Assembly (NCBI RefSeq): GCF_030867095.1
Contig: NC_081828.1
Span: forward strand, 217,093,978 to 217,157,977
Length of the DNA stretch: 64,000 nt
DNA from: Alligator mississippiensis
Taxonomy: Eukaryota; Chordata; Crocodylia; Alligatoridae
Reading direction: 5' to 3'
The notes beneath the pieces are model-generated. The model saw nothing but the letters and a program-made list of their open reading frames with translations. It was not told the DNA's origin and searched no databases. This document shows positions 20,351 to 30,175 of the stretch, in pieces. Every line of letters starts with the position of its first letter. Position 1 is the first letter of the stretch. A program made the position numbers and the translations under genes.

Positions 20351-22150
20351 CACAGCCCTGCCACAGCCCAGGTAATGGGTGCTTGCAGGAACAGGTTCTT
20401 TGCAGAGGCTGCCCACACTGTGCCCACCCAGGACAGGCAGCAATGGGCATTTGCAGGTGACCACAGAGGCAACCAGGGACGTTGAACCCAGAGACCTAGT
20501 GCATCTGAAGGACAGCGGCAGTGCTCATAGGTGGCAGAAGGCCGGGGCTCATCCCCCACTAAACGCAGGGCAGTGAGAAGGGCCACAGGGCAATCAGGGC
20601 ACGGGCTCCAAGCAGCTGGGGAGGGACGTGCGCAGACACAGACAAGCGGTGAGCGCTGCCCACCACAGCAAGTAAGTCTGTCACGGGGAAGGAGCATGGG
20701 GGGCAGATTGAGGCCCCCACAGTGAGGGAGGGAGTGTGCTTGGAGCCAAGGCAGCTCATCCAGGGGCGCAGGGGGGGCTCCCGCTGCTGCGCACACCCCA
20801 GGGGAGGCCTGGGTGGCACGTGCCCCCCAGATCTGTGTGTGGGGCAGAGGCAGGCTGCTGCTGTGGGCTGGGCTCTGCGCCCCGCAGCCACCGCCCAGGG
20901 AGCCCCTTACCCTTAGCAGCACCCTGACCAAGAAGGCATCAACGCAGTGCTCACCGTAAGGAGAGAGAGAGAGCCATTCGGTCTCCTGTGGCCACAGGCA
21001 ATGGTCTGTCACCAGTCTCATTGTAGCCTCCCTGTTTACAGACTGTGATCAAATCCCTTCTCAGTATCCTCATCTCCAGACCCAGTAACCCCAGTCCTCT
21101 CCCTCTCAGGGCTCTGGGCAAGCAGAGATATGCAGCGTCTGAGACATTGCCTGGTGCAGAACCACGTTGCGTCCGTTTGCCTGTGTTGGGAAACCATGTC
21201 TGACAAGCAGAGGGAGCTGGGAACGAAAAGGCTTTTCCTTTGGAAAATGCAGATTCACCAAACTGAAACTTTGAGCAGAAAAAAACATGTGAAGGAGACT
21301 TTCAAGGAGAGGTTTCTTGGGCACAGGGCACAACTGATGGTCAGCACCAGGGAGGGGGACACAGTCCGCTGCAGCTCGGTGCTGGGGATGCCACCTGTGT
21401 GGGACAGGTCGGGGTTCAAGGCCTGTTATGCCCAGTCCTGCCTCCCAGGCCAGTGTCCAGTGGGAGCATGTTGCAGTTTGTGTGCCTGGTCTGTGTGCCC
21501 AGCGTGTCTCTGCCTGTGTGCCCGGTCTGTGCGCCCAGAGTGTCTCCGTCTGTGTCCGGAGCTCTTCCACGTGCATTGCCTCTGGCAGCTCCCGTCCTTC
21601 CCCTGGTTCACCAGCTTTCATGTCTCTCTGGGACCCCTCCAGCAACTCGTCTGCTCAAGAAAAATTAACATGACATGTAGAGTCTGACCATTTGGCCAGG
21701 ATCTCATCCCATCACAGGTCCCCGCTCACATTTAATCTGCATCATGCTAGTACCTTCGTGAAACCGCCCCGAAGTATCATGTCAAATGCCTGATAGAAAT
21801 GTGCTCTAGTGTCTGTTTGATCTTTGTCTGCCAGCCTTGTCACCTTCTTCAAAAGGATCTCGTGTGAGTTTGGAAACCTCAGTGTCTAGAGAGCCCCCCC
21901 CATCATCGGTCGTTATTACTCCCCCAATTCATGCTCTGTAGCCATCAGGACCTTTGGGCCAGGACCCTTCTCTGCCCGTCAGAAAAATCATTGCATCCCT
22001 CTTCCCCCTAGCACAGGCTGAGCTTTCTCCCAACCTGGGTCTTCCTCACAGTTCCCAGAGCCGCTGGATAGCAGCTGTAATCCTCCAGGCAGGTCAGCAG
22101 GCAGCTCTTGCATGAATTAGAGATAAGCTCTCTGGACCCAGTGATGAACC
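20351..22150. other. Central spacer before copy 5
   Basis: Positions 20380-20520 belong to the repeat family also seen at 14460-14560 and 33380-33480. Positions 20560-21000 show nothing I recognise. From about 21080 the sequence matches the upstream region of copies 2 and 6, with a shortened minisatellite at 21476-21566 and deletions relative to both. I see no exon. Confidence 0.5.
21476..21566 (+). repeat. Short minisatellite upstream of copy 5
   Basis: It has the same units as the arrays upstream of copies 2 and 6 (CTGTGTGCCCAGCGTGTCTC) but only about 90 bp. It lies about 1.0-1.1 kb before the start codon. Confidence 0.8.
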
Positions 22151-22535
22151 CTGTCTAACGTGGGTCGCTGCTGGTTAGCCCGCTCTGGAGTGACCACGGC
22201 CAAGGACAGTGATTCACCACCACCCTGGGGTCCAATTTGCACTTTAGTTGCTCCCAAACCCAGAGCAGAAATCTTGACGGGAAGCTCCTGGGTGCATCCC
22301 ATCAGCAGAGCGACGGCTGTTTGTGGCAGGGGATCGGGCCAACGTCTGTCCCAAGCCACGGGGCCCCGAGCCCCCGACCAGGGGCTGTTTTGCAACTGGG
22401 ACCAAGAGTTTCAGCAACTCCTCTCCAAAACGATCATCCCCAACTGCCCGGCTCTGGGGCAGCTCCCGCAGCAGGAAGCACAGGAGCCAACGGCTGGGGG
22501 AGGACCACCGCCTGCGCCCCCGGGCACTGCCTGGG

Positions 22536-22543
22536 GATAAAAG
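22536..22543 (+). promoter_or_regulatory. TATA box of cathelicidin copy 5
   Basis: GATAAAAG lies 59 bp before the ATG in a block (22160-22594) conserved upstream of copies 2 and 6. A transcription start about 25-30 bp further on would leave a very short 5' UTR. Confidence 0.75.
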
Positions 22544-22594
22544 GGGCTGCCCGGGCGCAGCGCAGCACCCTGGCAGCCGAAGAGCACCCGCAGC

Positions 22595-25079
22595 ATGCAG
22601 CCCTGCCGGACAGCGCTGCTGGTGCTGGGGGTGGCCGTGGCCGTGGCCGTGGCCGTGGCCCTGCCCGCGCCCCTGGCCCCAGCCCCAGCCCCAGCCCCAA
22701 GCAGCTACCAGGAGGCTCTGGCCGCGGCCGTCAACACCTACAACCAGGAGTCGGGCCTGCCCCAGGCCTACCGCCTGCTGGAAGCTGAGCCCCAGCCCCA
22801 ATGGGTGAGTGCCCCCGCATGCGGCTGGATGCTGGGCAGGACCGGGGCCCTGGCTCCCTGCTGCGCCCCGGGTCCCGTCTGCGCGGTGCAGCCTGGCCGT
22901 GTCTGCGCACCGGCGGGTGCACGCGCGGCAGCACTTTGGCCAGACTCTTTCCCCAACGGGAGGCTGCGTCCTGCTCAGACACGCTCCCGGTCCCAGGGGT
23001 GGGGAGGGGGAGACCTCGGCACCCCCTTCTTCCAGGGGCAGCGCGCATCCTGGGGTCCTGCCTGGAGGAGCATCTTACAGCACCCGCGTGCGGACGCTGC
23101 CAGGGAGAGCGACCCGGGGCTGAGCAGGGTTTTCCCCTGTTCCTCTCTCCCTTGCAGCCTCCAGCATTTAAGGTCTAGGAAGTCCTGATTTGGAGGCCGT
23201 GCCCCTCGCTCCCTGCCCAACAGCTCCTGATGCCCCTTTCCTCCAGGCACGTGTCCAGGCCCTTTGCGAAGCTGGCTCACCTCTCAGCTGCCCCCACATC
23301 TGGTGGCAGCGAGCCCCACACTTTTAATGATGCTCGATGTGAAGAAAAAATCCTTTTCTGAGTTTTAAGCTGGCTCTGTGCTACTTCCATGCTGTGAGCC
23401 CTCATCCTTGTCTTGTGAGACAGTCAGGAATACCTCCCGGTTGACCGTCTGCTGCTCTCCTAACAGCTGGGACCATTTAAATGGTGTTTTCCTTGAATCC
23501 CCCCCAGGACCTGGCCTCCCAGCCTGTGCAGCCGCTGAAGTTTTCCATCAAGGAGACGGAGTGCCTGCTGTCGGAGAAACGCGACATCGGCCAGTGTCCG
23601 TTCAAGGACAAGGGGGTAAGAGTCTGCGGCTGCACGGGGACGTCGGCACTGACTCGTGCATCCCGTACAGCACACGGCCACGCAGGGAGGTGACCGGGAG
23701 GGTGTACGGGTGTAGGCCTTGTACCAAGGACGACGGAGAGAAGGGCCCCGCACTGAGGAGCAGACCCGGTAGGAGACGTGTGTGTGTGCGAGCAAGAGGG
23801 AATATGCACACTCAGTGTCTCCGATCCCAGTGCAACCGGGTGCATTGCTCCAGCCAGAGCCCTGCCCGCGGGCACAGAGTGTATGTGGCACCAGGGGCAG
23901 GGGGACGTGGCGCCTTGCTGTCCGTGGCTGAGGCCCCACAGATCAGGGCACCGGGGGTGCAGCCAGGCAGGAAGGGTGCGGGGCCGTCCCCAGGGAGCTT
24001 AGGGACGCCGGCTGGGGGAGAGAGACAGCGGGGGCTCTCCCCACCCCATTACACAGTGCGGGGACACTGCAGCGCCACAGGACACAACGGCAGGTCAGGG
24101 CAGATATCGGGCACCAGAGCTCCTGTACCCGACCAGTCCTGGACACAACACGCCACGATGGCGGCTCTCTGGGTACGATCGACACCGCGAGCCTCCTGCT
24201 TTCAACGCAGCCTGGACCTTGCTCCCGCTCCGTCCCTATGTCTAGACTTGCACACGCAGCCCTCTCCGCACACCAGCCCTGCCTGTGCTGTGCGCATGGA
24301 GCACACCCTGCCCTGCGGTACCCACCGACGGGGCGGCAGCGACGTGCCCATCAGGTGCCAGCGCCCGGTACAGCGCTGGTGGGAGCCTGCTCGGGAGGCA
24401 GGGCCCGTGTCCCGCTGGGGCTGTGACGTGCGCCCCGTGGGAGGCAGGTGTGTGGGGGGAGGCTGGGTACAGGGGTCCCGGAGGCTGACAGCGGAGGTGT
24501 TTCATCTCCCCTCTGCAGCTGGTCAAAGACTGCACCGGGATCTACTCCGTGGAGAAGAAGCCCCCCATCGTCACGGCCAAGTGCGAGGACGCGGGTCAGG
24601 GGGTGAGTGATGCTGGCAGCTCCTGTCCAGTCCCCGCTGGGCCAGGTCAGGCTGGGGGGTCCCCCCCTTCATGGCCCTTCCCGGTGCTGGACTGTCCCCA
24701 GGATGAGGCTGCAGCCTCCAGCCGCCCCAGACTGGAGCAAGTGCCTGCACGGGGGTCACTAAGGGCTGCAGCCGAGCCCTGCTGCAAAGGTGTCGCATCC
24801 CTTGCACTGAGCTCCACGGTGCTGGCCGGGGGGGCTGGGGAGCAGGCCATGCTGGGCCGTGGCCCATGGGATGGGTCCATGCTACCGCGGCAGGAGACGC
24901 TCTCCTGGAGGAGTCACCAGCGATAAATCGCGGTCGTAGGACCTGCGGGTTTGTAGCAGCCCCCGTGGCAGTGACACTCACGTGCCCCGTTCCCTCTCAT
25001 CCAGGTCAAACCGAGAATGAGACTATGGGTACCCCCCATGCCATGGCATTGGCCTTTCAACAGGGTCAGGCTGGGGTAG
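22595..25079 (+). CDS. CATH: Cathelicidin copy 5 (subfamily I), Trp/Pro-rich peptide
   Basis: Four exons encode 158 residues: 22595-22804 (70 aa), 23508-23615 (36), 24519-24602 (28) and 25005-25079 (24 plus stop). All introns are GT-AG, phase 0. Exon 1 starts MQPCRTALLVLG and has a VAVAVAVAVA signal core and an Ala/Pro linker before SSYQEALAAAVNTYNQESG. Exon 2 is identical in protein to that of copy 2. The four cathelin cysteines are present. Exon 4 reads V, then KPRMRLWVPPMPWHWPFN, RVRLG. Release after Val would give 23 residues with three Trp, five Pro, six Arg/Lys and no acidic residue, ending in Gly (possible amide). The composition recalls indolicidin and tritrpticin, mammalian Trp/Pro-rich cathelicidin peptides, although I see no alignable similarity. 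The splice acceptor CATCCAG falls where copies 3, 4, 6 and 7 encode His-Val (CACGTC). The 5' part matches copy 2 and the 3' part copy 6, so the gene is a mosaic. Confidence 0.9.
23175..23425 (-). repeat. CR1-like LINE segment in intron 1 of copy 5
   Basis: This is the reverse complement of the element in intron 1 of copy 2 (4845-5100), at the same position in the gene. Confidence 0.6.
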
Positions 25080-25561
25080 GGGGAGAGGCCGGGCATCCCC
25101 CACCAGCTTCTGCCGCTCGCGCTTCGCTGCCGCCTGCTCCTCCCTGCTGCTTCGTGGCTTGTAGACGACCCCGCTGCCACAAGGACGTCGAAACGGCCCC
25201 GTGGACCACGCTGGGCTGGGGTCACATCCTGTCTCCACCAGTGCTCAGCACCACTTCTTCTCCCAGAAAGCAGAAGGGGGAGAAGGAGCAAACGTGGCCT
25301 CGTTTCCCACCTCCTCCACTTCCTGGCACCTGGCTGCGCCCGTTCCTACCCCAGGGCTTGGTGCAGCGCCGGGTGGTTTGCGGGGAGCTCGGCCAAGGGC
25401 TGGTGGATGCAGTTGCTTAGAGGGAAACTGGCCCCTATGGCCCCTGGCCAGCAGCACAGGGTGCCGTGCCCGGGCACAGACCGGGAAGACATGGTGCATG
25501 GCACTGTGCACGTGTTGTGTCCTTGTCTCTGCAGTCCCCGGGGCACAGACACCCCTGCCTG

Positions 25562-25567
25562 AATAAA
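25562..25567 (+). terminator. Poly(A) signal of cathelicidin copy 5
   Basis: AATAAAGCATGAGAAGCACC, the signal shared with copies 3, 6 and 7, lies 483 bp after the stop codon. Confidence 0.85.
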
Positions 25568-25599
25568 GCATGAGAAGCACCACGCAGAGTGTCTTGTCC

Positions 25600-26708
25600 T
25601 GCATGAATGTGGAGGCTTTTGCTCATCGTCGTCTCCACGAGAGACCTCGGGTTGGGTCCGGGGGTCGTTTATGGACCTGTCGTGTCTCCCAGCACGATGC
25701 CATCCTGCCCCAGGGAGGGAGAACAGGGCACAAGTGCTGGGGGTGCTCCATCTGTCCCCATGGGACCCTGCAGTGTTGGTTGTACCTGGGCTGGGTTGTA
25801 CTGAAGGTCCCCATCCCCACGGCAGGGCAGGGGCTTTGGCTGCGGGGAGGGATGGAGTGGGGGCTCCTTTGCACTTCACGGCCGCCTGGTGAGACCGGTA
25901 ACAGGACTCAGGGACCCAGGTGATCCTTTCCCCGGGTGACTAGCGTCCTCCAGCACCTGGCTCAGGCAGGACACCTGTGTAAGGGGAGCCCGCTGCTACA
26001 TTCATGGATGATGCCCATTGCCCAGAACAGCTGGAGATGTTTCCTCTGGCGTCTCCAGCCCAGCAGTGGCAGGGAGTAGGGGATCGATCCCTGGAGGTAT
26101 CTGGTGCGATGCTCTCCCTGCACAGCATCCACTCCTGCTGGTGTCGGGGACACGGTGCTGAGCGAGTCGGGCCATTGGTGTGACCCAGTCTGGCACTGCT
26201 GATGTCCTTTGCATGCTCACACCGGGTCTCTGGGTGCAACACCCTTGGTTGCTTCTGCAGTCACCTGCGAATGCCCATTGCTGCCCCCCTGGGTGGGCAC
26301 GGTGCAGATCCACAGTCTCCTCCATCACGTACAGCACACGGGCACTCAGGGAGCGTTGAGTAACCAAGGGGTCCGCGGGGTCGGGCCTGTTACCTGCCAG
26401 CCTGGATCACGTTGACCCTGCATGCTGGCATCATGGTTTGGGCTCTCCCAGGCCTCCTCCACCTGCAGCACAGGAGCGGGCAGAGAGCAACGGGACGAGA
26501 AACCCAGCAGAGATCAGAGGGTCGACCGGGACTTGTTCCCTGTCCCCGGCTCCAGCCCACCTGCCGCCTGCTCCCGTGAGCACCTGGCTTTCAGCCCAAA
26601 ACGTGCGGACATAATTGAGCCAGGGACTAGCAGAAACATGTGGCGCTGGTGCAGTGACCGTGAGATAAAACCAACCCTCTGCACGAGTCCCGGTGGCCGG
26701 GCCATTGA
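25600..26708. other. Spacer downstream of copy 5
   Basis: The first 300 bases match the downstream flanks of copies 6 and 7. Positions 25930-26345 (reverse orientation) and 26350-26700 are the two unclassified repeat families also present around 13.8-14.8 kb, 33 kb and 39.5 kb. At 26700-26709 the second family is joined directly to the edge of the inverted duplication, in the middle of a sequence that is continuous at 13830-13850. This marks a rearrangement breakpoint. Confidence 0.5.
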
Positions 26709-28752
26709 GCATAAACCCCACATCCAGGCATCAGGATGTGGGGGCTTGGACCCCGGGGTCCATGGGGCGTGCTGTCCCTGCCACAACCTTTCTGCCGATC
26801 AGTGAAGCATTTTCAGGTGCTTCCCCGAGAAATGGAGCGGCTTGGTCAATTTGGGGGCACGGCAGCAATTTTACAACGGTCACTTTGGGGGGCCGGGGTT
26901 TCAACTGGTTTGTCCAAGGTGGATCGTGGTCCTTCTCGCTAGCACTTCTCCCCTGTGCGCATAGGAGTGGTGATTACCTGCCTCGTTAGCATCACGACAC
27001 TGGAGTGCTATCCCTGAATGACAGCAGGATGATAACACCCCACGATAACACCGGTTGTAATGAGAACAGCCCAGCTCTATCGGGGTGCCGCTCTGCCCCT
27101 CCCCGCCCCCCATTGCTGGTAGCCACCCCTCCCCACCCCTGCAAACCCTCCCATTTGATCCTTTCTCATACAGCGCAGGAAATCAAACCCGGAGACATGC
27201 AACCCCCACCACTTCCCCACTCGGATGCTCCGAAGTCGCAGCACTTCTGCAACCCAGGGCACACACGGGGAAAGTAAAAACCCAATTTTTAAGGAAGCTC
27301 AGCGGCTTTTCTCTTCAGGGCACTGCTGTCGTTGCTGAGCAGGCCATCTCCCGCAGCACACCCCGAATCCTCCCGCCCCCCCGGTGTATCCCTTCTCTCC
27401 CGCAAACAAGTATGGACGGTCCCCCAGTCGGCCCCGGGCCTGCCCTCTTGGCCAGACCCATTTCCAGGGACCCCACCACCCCAAAGGGAGACAAAGCAAC
27501 GACCTGACTCTTTGGACGGAGCAAAGATTTTTTTAAATTTCCGTACAGGGCCATCGGCGCATCGTCAGAGGATCAAACTGCAAAGTGCCTCGTGTGCACG
27601 TAGCAGTGCACGCCGTGTCCAAGCGCCCAGGACGTGCACTGGAAACTGCCAGACTCGAGCATCCCCTGAATGACAAGGTCAAGCCCGTGGGTCACGAGCG
27701 TTTCTGGCACTCGGGCTCCTTCCCAAGGGCAGGGTGGGACGCAGCCCCTTGCTCCCTGCCCCGGGATGGCACAGAAATAGGTGTCCAGGCCCCGCACGGG
27801 GACATGGACGTGTTGGGGACAGAGCCCAGTCCTCCCATCTGCACCCCAAGCCCGTAGCTGAGCTGAACTGCCCGCCCGGGTGGGCAGCGAAGGGGCTTAA
27901 GAAAGAGCGCGTGCCAGGGCAGCCGCCTCTTCCCCGCCTGGGCAAGAAGGCGTCTAGGCAATGGTCAGCGTAAGGAGAGAGACAGTGCCAGGGCAATGCG
28001 TGTTCAGGCTTCCTTCCTTCCCTCCTCCCATCGCGACTGCGGCAAGGGCTGGGCTGGAAGGGATCTCCCGAGGCCACGTCTAGTCCAGCCCTGCTCCAGG
28101 CAGCGTCAGCCCCGTCCAAGCCCCCCAGCCACGTCTCTGTCTACCGTCCAGGGACACCAGTCCCGCGGGCCCCCGGGGAACGTGCTCCACTGCTGGACAC
28201 CCTTGCGCTGGAGAGGGCACCCGAAATCCGTCCTGCATTTCCCGTGCTGCCGTCTGTTATTCCTCCTCCTCCCGTCCCCGTGACCGCAGGCGATGCTCTG
28301 TCACCAGCATCCTGGGAGCCTCCCTGCAGGTGTTTGGAGCCTGCGAGTGAATCCCCTCTCGGCCTCCTCGTCTCCAAACCAGTAACCCCCGTCCTCCCCC
28401 TCCCGGGGGCCGTACCAGTCTGAGCCGTTGCCTGGGGCAGAACCACGTTGCGCCCGTTTGCCCGTGTTGGGAAACCATGTCTGATGAGCAGAGGGAGCTG
28501 GGAATGAAAAGGCTTTTCCTTTGGATAACGTGGGTTCACCAAACGGAAACGCTGAGCAGAAACACATGAGTGTGAAGGAGACGTGCAAGGAGAGGTTTCG
28601 TGGGCCCAGGTCACAAGCAACGGTCGGCACCGGGGAGGGGGGCACAGTCCACGGCAGCTCGGTGCTGGGGACACCCCCTGCCAGGGACAGCCCAGGTTCG
28701 AGGCTGTTATGTCCAGCCCTGCCTCCCAGGCCAGTGTCCCGGAGAGCCTAAC

Positions 28753-29143
28753 TCCATCTGTGTGCCCGGTCTGTGTCCCTGGTCTGTGTGCCCAGCGTGT
28801 GTCTGTCTGTGTGCCCAGTCTGTGTGCTCAGTCTGTGTGCCCGGTCTGTGTGCCCAGCATGTCTCCACCTGTGTGCCTGGGCTGTGTGCACAGTGTGTCT
28901 CCATCTGTGCCCAGTCTGTGTGCCCAGCGTGTGTCTGTCTGTGTGCTCAGTCTGTGTGCCCAGTCTGCGTGCCCAGTGTGTCTCCGCCTGTGTGCCCAGT
29001 CTGTGTGCCCAGTCAGTGTGCCCAGTGTGTCTCCATCTGTGCCCAGTCTGTGTGCCCGGTCTGTGTGCCCAGCATGTCTCTGTCTGCATTCAGAGCTGTG
29101 TACCTGGTCTACATGTCCAGTGTGTCTCCATCTGTGTCCAGAG
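28753..29143 (+). repeat. Minisatellite upstream of copy 6
   Basis: The array of about 390 bp has units such as CTGTGTGCCCAGTCTGTGTG and lies 1.0-1.4 kb before the start codon. It is about 150 bp shorter than its mirror at 6661-7203, while the flanks are nearly identical. This is direct evidence that the array changes length quickly. Confidence 0.9.
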
Positions 29144-30116
29144 CTCTTCCACGTGCATTGCCTCTGGCAGCTCCCGTCCTTCCCCTGGTTCACCAGCTTC
29201 CACGTCTCTCTGGGACCCCTCCAGCAACTCGTCTGCTCAGGAAAAATGCACGTGACATGTGGTGACCGACCGGTCGGCCAGGGTCTCCCCCATCACCCGT
29301 TCACATTTCATCTGTATCATGCCAGTGCCTTCGTGAGACCGCCCCGAAGTATCAGATCAAACACCTGGTCGAGATCTGCCCAAGTGTCTGTATTCTCCTT
29401 ACACACCAGCCTTGTCACCTTCTCCAAAAGGATCTCGTGTGAGTTTGAAAACCTCTGTGTCCAGAGAGACCCCCTCATCATTGGTCGTTATTACTCCCCC
29501 CCCATTTCATGCTCTGTAGCCATCAGGATCTTTGGGCCAGGACCCTTCTCTGCCCGTCAGAAAAATCATTGCATCCCTCTTCCCCCTAGCACAGGCTGAG
29601 CTTTCTCCCAACCTCCTGGGACCTCCCACGGGTGCAAGAGCCGCTGGACATCCGCTGTAATCCTCCAGGCAGGTCAGCAGGCAGCTCTTGCATGAATTAG
29701 AGATAAGCTCTCTGGACCCAGTGATGAACTCTGTCTAACGTGGGTCACTGCTGGTTAACCCGCTCTGGAGCGACCAGGGCCAAGGACAGTGTTTCACCAC
29801 CACCCTGGGGTCCAATTTGCACTCCTAGTTGCTCCCAAACCCAGAGCAGAAATCTTGACGGGAAGCTCCTGGGTGCATCCCATCAGCAGAGCGACGGCTG
29901 TTTGTGGCAGGGGATCGGGCCAACGTCTGTCCCAAGCCACGGGGCCCCGAGCCCCCGACCAGGGGCTGTTTTGCAACTGGGACCAAGAGTTTCAGCAACT
30001 CCTCTCCAAAACGATCATCCCCAACTGCCCGGCTCTGGGGCAGCTCCCGCAGCAGGAAGCACAGGAGCCAACGGCTGGGGGAGGACCACCGCCTGCACCC
30101 CCGGGCACTGCCTGGG

Positions 30117-30124
30117 GATAAAAG
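30117..30124 (+). promoter_or_regulatory. TATA box of cathelicidin copy 6
   Basis: GATAAAAG lies 59 bp before the ATG, in a block matching copy 5 from about 29790 to the start codon almost base for base. Confidence 0.75.
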
Positions 30125-30175
30125 GGGCTGCCCGGGCGCAGCGCAGCACCCTGGCAGCCGAAGAGCGCCCACAGC

